The translations under genes and the position numbers were made by a program. Shown piece after piece: positions 25,879 to 33,358 of a DNA stretch of 64,000 nt (within the stretch, counting starts at the first letter, position 1; each line of letters starts with the position of its first letter). Below the pieces are notes generated by a model. It worked only from the letters and a program-made list of their open reading frames with translations, was not told the origin of the DNA and did not search any database. The DNA comes from an uncultured Collinsella sp. Lineage in GTDB: Bacteria; Actinomycetota; Coriobacteriia; Coriobacteriales; Coriobacteriaceae. The stretch is from contig CAKUGF010000001.1 of the NCBI GenBank assembly GCA_934654585.1, positions 124,001 to 188,000 on the forward strand, in the 5' to 3' direction.

Positions 25879-26763
25879 CTATCTGACGGCCTGGACGGCA
25901 AGTGCTTCTATTACGCGCTCGGCACCGGCGTCGATCAGAATGCTGCGATTGGCGATTTCTGTCGGAGCGACTGCCTCGCCAAGGTTGACGCATGCATACA
26001 TGGCGCGCTCGTTTTTGGCCGTCATCTGCCAAAACGGATACTTGATGATGACGGGCGTGTTGCCGCCCACGCCAAACTCCAGAAACAGCACGCGCATGCC
26101 GCTGTGCCGGCGCAAAAAGTCCTGATAGCGATCGGCTGCGGCATACCAGCCCTTATCCTGCACAAACGTATCGTCGGCGCGCAGGTTCATCGTAAGCGGC
26201 GCGCCGCAGTGGGGGCAATGGGGTACGAGCGCGGACGGAATGCGCAGGTCCTGTTGGGTAGCGACCATGTTACGCACGAGCTCTTCGTTGTCCCACGTTT
26301 CCTGGCAACAGGGCTTGCTGCACTGGAATAGGCCGTAGTCTCCTTGTGTATAAAAGAGTCGCCGCTTATCAAAACCGGCACGCTGAAAGCAATGGTCAAC
26401 GTTCGTGGTCAGCACAAAGTAGTCGCGGTCACGCAGCAGATCCAGGAGCTGTTCGTAGACCGGTTTGGGTATGGGGTCGTATCGGTTGCACTTAATGTAG
26501 CGGCTCCAAAACGCCCAATATTCCTCAAGCGAGTCGTAAGGGTAGAAGCCACCGGAATACATGTCGGCAAAGCCGTAGCGTGCGGCAAAGTCGCCAAAGA
26601 GCTCATCGAATCGCTCGCCCGAATAGGTGTATCCGGCGGCGGTCGAGAGTCCTGCTCCGGCACCGATTACCACGGCGTCAGATGCATCGAGTGCAGCTTG
26701 GAGCTTATCGATTTGTTTGGAGAAGGCTGCGGTAGATTGCCTCGTCAGACGCGAGAAAAACAT
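25879..26763 (-). CDS. SirTM: macrodomain-linked Sir2-type protein ADP-ribosyltransferase
   Basis: A 294-residue class M sirtuin. NAD-binding GAGAGLSTAAGY is followed by the class-specific MYSGGFYPYDSLEEYWAFW, TTNVDHCFQRAGFDK and FYTQGDYGLFQC; the Gln in YTQGD replaces the catalytic His of deacetylase sirtuins. Zinc ligands are CSKPC and CPHC. Known members ADP-ribosylate lipoylated GcvH-L proteins, and the paired macrodomain removes the mark. The ATG at 26763 lies 59 bp inside the macrodomain gene and has AAGGTGATC before it, so the two are coupled. No gcvH-L or lplA gene lies next to it here. Confidence 0.9.
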   Translation of the reverse strand: MFFSRLTRQSTAAFSKQIDKLQAALDASDAVVIGAGAGLSTAAGYTYSGERFDELFGDFAARYGFADMYSGGFYPYDSLEEYWAFWSRYIKCNRYDPIPKPVYEQLLDLLRDRDYFVLTTNVDHCFQRAGFDKRRLFYTQGDYGLFQCSKPCCQETWDNEELVRNMVATQQDLRIPSALVPHCPHCGAPLTMNLRADDTFVQDKGWYAAADRYQDFLRRHSGMRVLFLEFGVGGNTPVIIKYPFWQMTAKNERAMYACVNLGEAVAPTEIANRSILIDAGAERVIEALAVQAVR

Positions 26764-27490
26764 TGAAGATCACCTTAAGGTTGGGGTCGTTATGGTCTAG
26801 ATGATGACGAACGGTATCGATGGCCACGCGCGCGGCGGCATCTTGCGGATAACCAAACACGCCCGTCGAGATGCAGCAGAATGCAAGCGTGCCGAGTCCT
26901 CGGCGTGTCGCTTCTTCCAGGCAGCTGGTGTAGCAGCGACGTAGCAGCAATTCCTCGCGCGGGCCAGGCTTATGGCTGGGTACGACGGGGCCGACGGTGT
27001 GGAAAACGTAGCTGCTGGGTAGATTGAACGCCGGCGTAACCTTGACGCGTGCTGTTGGTTCCTCGTGCCCCTGCTCGTCCATGAGATTGGCGCACGCCAG
27101 ACGTAACTGCATGCCGGCGTAGGTGTGGATGGCATTGTCGATGCAGCGATGCCCTGGCACAAAGCAGCCGAGCATCTGACTGTTGGCGGCATTGACGATG
27201 GCATCGGCCTTAAGCAGCGTAATGTCGCCGCGCCAGATGGCAACGCGATCGCGGTAGGGGAGCGTGCTGGCATCGGTCGCTCCGCCGCGCTCAAGAAGGC
27301 GTTGCTGCAAGTAGGTGTCTTGTATGTCGAGCGTCTCGGCCGCAAGCGCCTCGGGCGGCCGCACGTTCATAAGGGCCCTGAGCAAATCGCGCTGCTCGCT
27401 GGCACCGGCAGGTACAGCAATGCTGCGCCCGTCTGGCCGCTCATCGAGCAATGCCTTGATAAGCCAAACGCGGCGTTCGGCCTGATTCAT
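26705..27490 (-). CDS. Protein-ADP-ribose hydrolase, zinc-containing macrodomain
   Basis: A 261-residue protein. After a helical N-terminal region (1-80), a macrodomain starts with WRGDITLLKADAIVNAANSQ; it contains GCFVPGHRCIDNAIH, whose Cys, His and Cys fit the zinc site of the SirTM-linked macrodomain group, and CISTGVFGYP in the ADP-ribose loop. It is expected to reverse ADP-ribosylation made by the downstream SirTM. AGGAGGAAGGCC precedes the ATG at 27490. Its 3' end overlaps the sirtuin gene by 59 bp. Confidence 0.92.
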   Translation of the reverse strand: MNQAERRVWLIKALLDERPDGRSIAVPAGASEQRDLLRALMNVRPPEALAAETLDIQDTYLQQRLLERGGATDASTLPYRDRVAIWRGDITLLKADAIVNAANSQMLGCFVPGHRCIDNAIHTYAGMQLRLACANLMDEQGHEEPTARVKVTPAFNLPSSYVFHTVGPVVPSHKPGPREELLLRRCYTSCLEEATRRGLGTLAFCCISTGVFGYPQDAAARVAIDTVRHHLDHNDPNLKVIFNVFLASDEAIYRSLLQTNR

Positions 27491-27566
27491 GGCCTTCCTC
27501 CTGTTCGATTGAGATGGTTTCGCTCGACAGTAGTGTGCGGCCCAACGCGCCTCTGTAAAAGAAGGC

Positions 27567-27608
27567 ACAAAAAGGTAAGCGCCGTGGAGCGGTATGCCCC
27601 ACGGCGCT
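27567..27608 (-). terminator. Terminator of the HxlR gene
   Basis: AGCGCCGTGG (27578-27587) pairs with CCACGGCGCT (27599-27608). Read on the minus strand it is followed by TACCTTTTTG. Confidence 0.8.
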
Positions 27609-27631
27609 CAATGTGCAGAAGCCCGCCGCTG

Positions 27632-27964
27632 TTAGGAGTTTCGCACGAGCTGCTGATAGTCGGTACCCCATTCCACAAGGGAATCGATGATGGGCATAAG
27701 GCTGTGGCCCAGCTCGCTGAGTGCGTATTCGGTGCGGATGGGTGTCTCGGGGATGACGGTGCGCGTGATGAGGCCCGCGGTATCCATTTCCTTAAGGTTG
27801 GACGAAAGCACCTTTTGGCTAATGCCGGGGATAGCGCGATGCAGCGCGTTGAAGCCCATGGGATGGTCTATGAGCTGTTGGATGATATAGATCTTCCACT
27901 TGTTGCCAAAGAGTTGAAAACACGTGGCAACAGGGCAGGGAGGCAGTTCTTCTTTGGTAAGCAT
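27632..27964 (-). CDS. HxlR-family winged-helix regulator
   Basis: A 110-residue regulator of the HxlR/YodB type. It opens with the N-terminal Cys region CPVATCFQLFGNKWKIYI, then HTH and wing (FNALHRAIPGISQKVLSSNL and TEYALSELGHSL). Cys10 and Cys15 could sense electrophiles or thiol stress as in YodB. It is transcribed divergently from the RiPP-like cluster (199-bp gap) and is its likely local regulator. Confidence 0.92.
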   Translation of the reverse strand: MLTKEELPPCPVATCFQLFGNKWKIYIIQQLIDHPMGFNALHRAIPGISQKVLSSNLKEMDTAGLITRTVIPETPIRTEYALSELGHSLMPIIDSLVEWGTDYQQLVRNS

Positions 27965-28027
27965 GGAGACTCCTCAATCGTGTGGACAGCTTTCATTATC
28001 GCAGCCGCTGTCGTTTGCGGCTACTAC

Positions 28028-28041
28028 TTACCTTTTGGTAA
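28028..28041. promoter_or_regulatory. Possible HxlR operator
   Basis: TTACC-TTTT-GGTAA is a perfect dyad in the divergent region, embedded in CTACTTACC...GGTAACT. It resembles the short TACT-like dyads used by YodB-type HxlR regulators. Confidence 0.4.
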
Positions 28042-28073
28042 CTGGCTAATAGATTGGTGCCTTCTTTTGGTCG

Positions 28074-28102
28074 TTGCGCGCTTTTTGCATGATGCATATA
28101 GA
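28074..28102 (+). promoter_or_regulatory. Possible promoter of the RiPP-like cluster
   Basis: TTGCGC (28074-28079), 17 bp, TATAGA (28097-28102), about 60 bases before the precursor start. The proposed HxlR site lies just upstream. Confidence 0.35.
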
Positions 28103-28163
28103 CGCAAAGAGCGTCAAAAACTGGATGGCTTCGCCCGGCCATCCTCGACCGAAAGGAAATGCC

Positions 28164-28424
28164 ATGTCCGAGAATCTCGAGAACGTCGCCGCTTTCGCCT
28201 CCTGCGGTACCGCCGATCCTGCGCCCGCTTGCGGCTCCGCCGACCCTGCGCCCGCTTGCGGCTCCGCCGACCCCAAGGCCGCTCCCGCTTGCGGTTCTGC
28301 CGATCCGGCTGCTGCTCCTGCCTGCGGCTCTGCCGACCCGGCTGCTGCCCCTGCCTGCGGCTCCGCTGATCCGGCTGCTGCTCCTGCCTGCGGCACCGCT
28401 TGCGGCGCTGCCGACGCTCAGTAA
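28164..28424 (+). CDS. Cys-rich repeat RiPP precursor (ACGX/CX3D type)
   Basis: An 86-residue peptide. A 12-residue leader-like start (MSENLENVAAFA) is followed by tandem units of the form (A)PACGSADP. Cysteines are at 14, 23, 32, 43, 54, 65, 76 and 80, spaced 9, 9, 11, 11, 11, 11 and 4. Seven of them (all but C76) begin a C-x3-D motif, with Asp at 18, 27, 36, 47, 58, 69 and 84. C-x3-D is the motif in which the freyrasin maturase PapB links Cys sulfur to Asp; a radical SAM/SPASM gene lies two genes downstream. AAAGGAAATGCC precedes the ATG. The product and activity are unknown. I also recall an in-silico family named the ACGX system that fits the ACGS/ACGT repeats. Confidence 0.85.
   Translation: MSENLENVAAFASCGTADPAPACGSADPAPACGSADPKAAPACGSADPAAAPACGSADPAAAPACGSADPAAAPACGTACGAADAQ
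28203..28412. repeat. Tandem 27/33-bp coding repeats in the precursor gene
   Basis: The unit GCTTGCGGCTCCGCCGACCC recurs every 27 bp (three units) and then every 33 bp (four units), with small synonymous changes. The repeat number is likely variable between strains by slippage. Confidence 0.85.
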
Positions 28425-28448
28425 GCAATCGCTAGGAAGGGACTCGTA

Positions 28449-29069
28449 ATGGATGCTCAGACTTGCCTCAAAAAGATGCAGCTTGCCGGGACGCTCTCTC
28501 TGGCAACCGTGGACGAAAGTGGCGCACCGCAAATTCGCTGCGTGAGCGCCGTCCATTACGAGCCCCGTGCTATCTACTTTCTCACGGCACGTGGCAAGGA
28601 GATGGCTCGTCAGCTTATGGCCGATGGGCGTGTCCAAACGCTCGTTCACACGCGGTTTAACGAGATGATCCGCATGTCCGGCGTTGCCGCTCCCGTCTCG
28701 GAGTCCGAGCAAGTTCACTGGCGCGATGTCATTTATGCCGAGCAGCCGTATCTTGCTAACGTTTATCCCGGTGATACGCGCGAGATCAACATCATCTTTA
28801 AGGTTGAGAACATAGTGCTCGACTACTTTAACCTGGGAGTTCATCCCATCGAGCGCGCGGTCTTTACCTTGGACGAGAGCATGGCACCTGCGCCCGCCAA
28901 GGGCTTCTGCATCGATGCCGATGCGTGTATCGGTTGCGGCACCTGCCTTGAGCACTGCCCGCAGAAGTGCATCGAGCCGGGAGACTCATATCGCATAGAG
29001 CCCGAGCACTGCCTACATTGCGGTGCCTGTGTCGAGAATTGTCCCGTCGGCGCCGTTGCGCGCCTGTAG
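28449..29069 (+). CDS. Pyridoxamine-phosphate-oxidase-like flavin/ferredoxin protein of the RiPP cluster
   Basis: A 206-residue two-domain protein. Residues ~1-145 are a split-barrel FMN-binding domain (GTLSLATVDESGAPQIRCVS, IYFLTARGKEMARQL). The C-terminal ~55 residues hold two 4Fe-4S clusters (CIGCGTCLEHCP and CLHCGACVENCP). It sits 24 bp after the precursor gene and 46 bp before the radical SAM gene, so it is almost certainly in the same operon. It could feed electrons to the radical SAM enzyme's Fe-S clusters or act on the peptide. Not described biochemically as far as I know. Confidence 0.88.
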   Translation: MDAQTCLKKMQLAGTLSLATVDESGAPQIRCVSAVHYEPRAIYFLTARGKEMARQLMADGRVQTLVHTRFNEMIRMSGVAAPVSESEQVHWRDVIYAEQPYLANVYPGDTREINIIFKVENIVLDYFNLGVHPIERAVFTLDESMAPAPAKGFCIDADACIGCGTCLEHCPQKCIEPGDSYRIEPEHCLHCGACVENCPVGAVARL

Positions 29070-29115
29070 CCCAAATACCGTCATCAGTTTCAACATCGAC
29101 CAAGGGAGTCCCACG

Positions 29116-30162
29116 ATGCAAAAGCCTGCGTTTGCCTTCCAATGGCATATTACGGATGAATGTGATCAGCGTTGCAAACATTGCTATATCTTTGCCAACG
29201 GTGCCTGCGCCGGTTTTAAGCGCATACCGTGGGAACAAATGGTCCAGGTCGTCGATCAGGCCCAGGCGCTCTGCGAGCGCATCGGTCGCCAGCCGTACTT
29301 TTACGTTACGGGCGGTGACCCCATTCTTCATCCCGATTTTTGGCGCCTTGCTGAGCTCCTGCACGAACGCGGTTTTATGTGGTGCGTGATGGGCAATCCG
29401 TTCCATCTGACCGATGAGGTCTGCGTTCGCATGAAAGAGCTGGGTTGTCGCAAATACCAGCTCTCGCTTGATGGACTCGAGGCAACGCACGATTACTTCC
29501 GTAAACCCGGCTCGTTTGCCGAGACCATGCGTGCGATTGAATGTCTTAAGCGCGCGGGTATCTGGGTTGCCGTTATGAACACGGTTTCGAGCATGAATGC
29601 TGCCGAGTTGCCGCAGCTCATCGATCTGGTGGCAAGCCTCGAGGTCGACGTGTTCGCCTTTGGTCGGTACTGCCCCACGTCGGGCCAAAAGCGCGACGAG
29701 TTCCATTTGGAACCGCTGGAGTATCGCGATGTGCTGCTGGCCGCACAGGAGCGTATGGAGTTCCATCAGGCGGCGGGCTGCAAGACGTTCTTCCAGCTCA
29801 AGGATCACCTGTGGACGCTGCTTTTGTGGGAGCAGGGTAAGTTCACCATTCCCGAGGACGCCAAGCCCGGCATGATCTATGACGGCTGCCACTGCGGTAC
29901 GGGTCATATGACGGTGCTGCCTACGGGTGATGTCTATGCGTGTCGCCGCATGGAGAGCAAGGTGGGTAACGTTGCCGAAAACTCGCTGGAGGAGCTCTTC
30001 TTCTCTCCGCAAATGGAAGCCAAACGCGATTTTAAGAAGTTCAAGAAATGCGCCAAGTGCGAGCTCTTTGGTTGGTGCCGCGGATGTCCTGCGGTGACGT
30101 ACGGCTACACGGGCGACATGTACGATGCCGACCCCCAGTGCTGGAAAGAGATTGAGGAATAG
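29116..30162 (+). CDS. Radical SAM/SPASM peptide maturase
   Basis: A 348-residue enzyme. The radical SAM cluster motif is CDQRCKHC at residues ~17-24 (C-x3-C-x2-C), followed by TGGDPILHPDFW (the GGE-like SAM contact) and LSLDG. The C-terminal SPASM region contains CHCGTGHMTVLPTGDVYACR and CAKCELFGWCRGCP plus a last Cys near the end, enough for two auxiliary Fe-S clusters. It is expected to form thioether or C-C crosslinks in the upstream repeat peptide. GGGAG lies 7 bases before ATG 29116. The overall sequence matches what I remember of the 'rSAM/SPASM, ACGX system' family. Confidence 0.9.
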   Translation: MQKPAFAFQWHITDECDQRCKHCYIFANGACAGFKRIPWEQMVQVVDQAQALCERIGRQPYFYVTGGDPILHPDFWRLAELLHERGFMWCVMGNPFHLTDEVCVRMKELGCRKYQLSLDGLEATHDYFRKPGSFAETMRAIECLKRAGIWVAVMNTVSSMNAAELPQLIDLVASLEVDVFAFGRYCPTSGQKRDEFHLEPLEYRDVLLAAQERMEFHQAAGCKTFFQLKDHLWTLLLWEQGKFTIPEDAKPGMIYDGCHCGTGHMTVLPTGDVYACRRMESKVGNVAENSLEELFFSPQMEAKRDFKKFKKCAKCELFGWCRGCPAVTYGYTGDMYDADPQCWKEIEE

Positions 30163-30169
30163 GATTGCC

Positions 30170-30748
30170 ATGGATACGCTTGGGCTAATCAAAACGAGGC
30201 GTTCGATCCGGAAGTACGCGGACAGGCAGGTGTCTCGCGAGGATGTCGAGAAGGTGCTTGAGGCGGGGATTTATGCCGCCAACGCCGGCGGCGGACAGCG
30301 CAGTATGGTGGTTGCCGTGCGCAACGCCGAGCTTGCCGCACGCATCGGTCGCATGAACATGGCGGGCTTTAGCCGCACCGGCCTGGTGGGAAACTACGTG
30401 AGTCGCGACCAGCCGAGCGTCATCGACAACCCGGCAATTAAAAACGGCTTCTATGATGCGCCGACGGTGTTTTGCATCTTCTGCCAAGAGCGTTTTTTGT
30501 TTAGCGTTGCCGATGCGTTTGCCATTGCGCAGAACATGACGCTCGAGGCCCATGCGCTGGGACTTGGAAGCTGTATCGTTAGCCGCGCCGAGAAGACGTT
30601 CGCCTCGGAAGAAGGCCAGGAACTGCTCAAATCTTGGGGCGTGCCAGAAGGCTATATCTGCCGAGCATTCGTAACGCTCGGTTACTGCGACGGCCCCTAT
30701 CCTCCCGCCAAACCGCGCCGCGACGGCCGTTCGCTTATCGTTGAATAG
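30170..30748 (+). CDS. Nitroreductase-family flavoprotein of the RiPP cluster
   Basis: A 192-residue FMN oxidoreductase. RRSIRKYADRQVSREDVEKVL at the N-terminus, AANAGGGQRS and the C-terminal FVTLGYCDGPYPPAKPRR are characteristic of the family. It begins 8 bases after the radical SAM stop codon (ATG 30170), so it is in the same operon. It might oxidise the modified peptide or recycle a flavin; a general nitroreductase role cannot be excluded. Confidence 0.9.
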   Translation: MDTLGLIKTRRSIRKYADRQVSREDVEKVLEAGIYAANAGGGQRSMVVAVRNAELAARIGRMNMAGFSRTGLVGNYVSRDQPSVIDNPAIKNGFYDAPTVFCIFCQERFLFSVADAFAIAQNMTLEAHALGLGSCIVSRAEKTFASEEGQELLKSWGVPEGYICRAFVTLGYCDGPYPPAKPRRDGRSLIVE

Positions 30749-30799
30749 TCATCGGGGGCGTTCTTTAACGACTAGTCATTTAAGAACGTCCCCGATGAT
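30747..30799. repeat. GGGGACGTTC-type REP-like palindrome
   Basis: GTCATCGGGGGCGTTCTTTAA and its inverted partner TTAAGAACGTCCCCGATGA flank CGACTAGTC. It starts at the stop codon of the nitroreductase gene and may serve as the operon terminator. Same family as 38067 and 52358. Confidence 0.85.
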
Positions 30800-30814
30800 C
30801 TAATCTGAAAGGTC

Positions 30815-31044
30815 GTGGTCAAAAAAGGGCAAATATGAGTACTGTTGCCATTATGGTTGCATTTATTTTGCTATAAATAGTAGCTCCTGATGAGATTTGT
30901 TCCCATTAGAAACAACTTTTATTGAACATATGAGGAGAAATAGCATCGTCTGTGGGCGCATGGGACGTTGAATAGTTCCTGAAATGATCAAAATTGCTGC
31001 TACTAAACAGGTAGCAGTACTCATATTTGCCCTTTTTTGACCAC
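30815..31044. mobile_element. 230-bp MITE-like element with 30-bp perfect terminal inverted repeats
   Basis: The ends GTGGTCAAAAAAGGGCAAAT... (30815-30844) and ...ATTTGCCCTTTTTTGACCAC (31015-31044) are perfect 30-bp inverted repeats. The interior is much more AT-rich than the genome around it and is itself partly palindromic: both ends begin an ATGAGTACTG frame. A minus-strand frame inside encodes a hydrophobic peptide of doubtful reality. No transposase and no obvious target-site duplication is seen. Confidence 0.75.
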
Positions 31045-31143
31045 AGCCCCCTCGGAAACTTTTTCCTGAGGCATCAAACAGCCATAATCCAAAGGTCGCC
31101 TCAAACAATTAGCCGGTTAAGAGCTCCATGACTACCTAAAAGT

Positions 31144-31198
31144 TGTACACCAGCATCCAAAGATGTCGAAAAATGTCGACTTTGGATGCTGGTGTACA
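31144..31198. terminator. Long hairpin downstream of the glutaredoxin gene
   Basis: TGTACACCAGCATCCAAAG (31144-31162) and its exact inverse (31180-31198) enclose a 17-nt loop. It lies 46 bp past the glutaredoxin stop codon and is followed on the minus strand by AACTTTTAGG. Terminator or REP-like sequence. Confidence 0.6.
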
Positions 31199-31243
31199 TG
31201 TTTGGGTCGTATGGGCTGGGGCGTCCCGGCCGCGACGCGCGTG

Positions 31244-31489
31244 TTAGAGCAGGTTCTCCTGCACCCATGCGATGATGTCGCTCGACTCGTAGAGCGGCTT
31301 GCCGTCGATGAACAGACAGGGAACCTGGCGCTTTCCTCCGACGGCGATGAGCGTCTGCTCGGCATCGGGGTCGGTCGAGATGTTGCGCTCGGGGATGGTC
31401 ACGCCATTGTCCGCCAGGAAGCGCTTTACCTTAATGCAATACGGGCATCCGGTCATAACGTACAACACGAGTTCGTGATGAGTAGCCAT
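31244..31489 (-). CDS. Glutaredoxin
   Basis: An 81-residue thioredoxin-fold protein with active site C15-P-Y-C18 (MTGCPYCIKVKRFL), the cis-Pro turn QVPCLFIDG and the GSH-site-like ESSDIIAW. The ATG at 31489 follows GGAGACCT; the longer frame to 31603 is not supported. It reduces disulfides or thiols in the cytosol. It lies 50 bp after the regulator gene at 31540 on the same strand and may be co-transcribed with it. Confidence 0.92.
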   Translation of the reverse strand: MATHHELVLYVMTGCPYCIKVKRFLADNGVTIPERNISTDPDAEQTLIAVGGKRQVPCLFIDGKPLYESSDIIAWVQENLL

Positions 31490-31539
31490 AGGTCTCCAAT
31501 CGGTTGGGTTTTGATTGAGATACCCAAAGCCGTTGCAGT

Positions 31540-32367
31540 CTAAGCACGAGTCAGCGACGACTCGATTGCCTGAACCAGAAACGCCGTGGCCCCGGTGCCG
31601 CATGGCTTGTCGTAGTAGTCTACGAAGCGCTGGTCGGCGAGGTAACCGTGGGCGAGCCCCAGATATGCCTCGTCCTGGGGCTCACTGCCCCAGTTGAGAG
31701 CTATCCAGCGGCGATGCATCGCGACGAGCTTGCGAGCCTCGCTGCCTTCCGGTTCGCCATCGCCCATGGCAATCGAGAGCTGGCCCAAAATGGCACGTTC
31801 AAGCTCCTTCATGTCGTTCCATGTCTGAGGGTCCATGTCCAGCAGCGCTTCGTTTGCCGCATCGACGGCTTCGTCGCCATAACGCGCCCGGGCCTCGGCA
31901 CCGTAGCGCTCCTCGTTTTCCTGAACGGTGCGCCAGCGCTCCAGTTGCGGCAGGACGGCGCCCATGAGCGAGACGGCTTCGTCGAGCGACATGCCGGTGT
32001 TTTGTGCCAGGCGCGGGGCACAATCCTCGATCATTGCCTCCATGGTGGTCTCGTAGGTGTACTTGCCGTGGTCGTAGCACCATTTGCAGTAATGATCGGT
32101 CGTGGCGCCCGTAGCGTCGGTGCCGCAGTCATCGGGCGTGAGCAGCATGCCGCAGCTCTCGCAGTAGTGTTCGGGCATTTCGAGCAGGTGAGACAGTGGT
32201 TCTCCGGTTACGGCGGCAATGAGCTTCATCATATCGATGCCCGGCGTGACCTCGCCGCGCTCCCAGCGGCTGACGGCTTGGCGCGTTACATAGAGCTTGG
32301 CGGCGAGCTGCTCTTGGGTGAGATTGTTGGCGCGACGGACGGCGATGAGTTTTTCTGCAAAGGCCAT
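31540..32367 (-). CDS. XRE-type regulator with zinc ribbon and TipAS-like domain
   Basis: A 275-residue three-domain protein. Residues ~5-60 are an XRE HTH (LTQEQLAAKLYVTRQAVSRW). Residues ~66-110 are a zinc ribbon with CESCG and CKWC and the HGKYTYETTMEAMIEDCAP tail of the 'putative zinc ribbon' family. The C-terminal ~140 residues (WNDMKELERAIL... LVAMHRRWIALNW... AHGYLADQRFVDYYDKP) resemble the TipAS drug-binding domain, usually attached to MerR-type HTHs. It probably senses a hydrophobic or thiopeptide-like ligand. The glutaredoxin gene downstream may be a target. Confidence 0.88.
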   Translation of the reverse strand: MAFAEKLIAVRRANNLTQEQLAAKLYVTRQAVSRWERGEVTPGIDMMKLIAAVTGEPLSHLLEMPEHYCESCGMLLTPDDCGTDATGATTDHYCKWCYDHGKYTYETTMEAMIEDCAPRLAQNTGMSLDEAVSLMGAVLPQLERWRTVQENEERYGAEARARYGDEAVDAANEALLDMDPQTWNDMKELERAILGQLSIAMGDGEPEGSEARKLVAMHRRWIALNWGSEPQDEAYLGLAHGYLADQRFVDYYDKPCGTGATAFLVQAIESSLTRA

Positions 32368-32508
32368 GACGGCTCCTCTCTGCTGGTTGATGGCTTAAGC
32401 ATACGCGGCGGTAGGCACCCTTCCAAGCAACCGTTGGTTGCACGTTCGGCGACCGCGGTGGGGGATTGTGCGCAGCGCCTCGTGCGCCCATGCCGTACAA
32501 TGACCGGC

Positions 32509-33246
32509 ATGGAACCTATCGCACACATACATACCGATCTGCCGCAGAAGTTCGGCATTCCGCGCAACAGCTTTTTGGCGCCTCATCTACAGGGGCGCAT
32601 TGTCTTTGAGCCGGAGTTTGCCTCTAACGCCGCGGTTGCGGGACTCGAGTCTTTCTCGCACTTATGGCTGCTTTGGCGTTTTGAAAATGGAACGCCCGGC
32701 GGCACGGCAGAGGATATTGCTGCCGATGTCAAGATGCGGGACAAGGCCGGTACCAATGCTAGGTGGTCAAAGACCGTGCGTCCGCCGCGCTTGGGTGGTG
32801 CCGAGCGCGTGGGCGTGTTTGCCACGCGTAGTCCGTTTCGCCCCAATCCTATCGGCCTCACCTGCGTAAAGCTTGACCGTGTTGAGCTCACCGATAACGG
32901 TCCCATCATCTATGTGTTGGGCGCCGACCTGCGCGATGGCACGCCCATCTACGACATCAAACCCTACATTCCGTTTGCGGATTGCCACCCCGACGCAACG
33001 GGCGGCTGGATCGAGGACAACCCGTGGCAAGAGCTCAGCGTCGAGTTCCCACAAGCACTGCAAGACAAGGTCCCGCCCACAAAGCTGCCAGGCCTGATTG
33101 AGGTCCTTCGCCAAGATCCACGCCGCGCTGGTAGCAAGCACGAGCCCGATCGTGTCTACCACTTGGCCTACGCCGGGCTCGACGTGTCGTTTACGGTCGA
33201 TGGGACACAGCTGACCGTAACGGCCGTCACCGAAGCTCAGGACTAG
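32509..33246 (+). CDS. trmO: tRNA (N6-threonylcarbamoyladenosine(37)-N6)-methyltransferase TrmO
   Basis: A 245-residue member of the TsaA/TrmO beta-barrel SAM-dependent methyltransferases that methylate t6A37 of tRNA. It shows the substrate-side motif KFGIPRNSF, FSHLWLLWRF, and the invariant GVFATRSPFRPNPIGLT. The C-terminal extension (KLPGLIEVLRQDPRR... AGLDVSFTVDGTQLTV) is typical of the longer bacterial forms. Either ATG 32500 or 32509 could start it; neither has a clear ribosome site, so a leaderless transcript is possible. Confidence 0.92.
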   Translation: MEPIAHIHTDLPQKFGIPRNSFLAPHLQGRIVFEPEFASNAAVAGLESFSHLWLLWRFENGTPGGTAEDIAADVKMRDKAGTNARWSKTVRPPRLGGAERVGVFATRSPFRPNPIGLTCVKLDRVELTDNGPIIYVLGADLRDGTPIYDIKPYIPFADCHPDATGGWIEDNPWQELSVEFPQALQDKVPPTKLPGLIEVLRQDPRRAGSKHEPDRVYHLAYAGLDVSFTVDGTQLTVTAVTEAQD

Positions 33247-33358
33247 CTGGCCGCCCGCCCTCATCAGTCAAATTCAACCCCAAAACCCGTGCCAAAGCCG
33301 TCCATCCTGGTGGACAATAACGCCTACTGAACCAATCCACTTTGCACGGGAGCCCAGC

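Noticed and set aside
28203..28412. CRISPR array
   Set aside because: The regular repeats lie in a coding frame with a ribosome site, and the units abut each other with no spacers.
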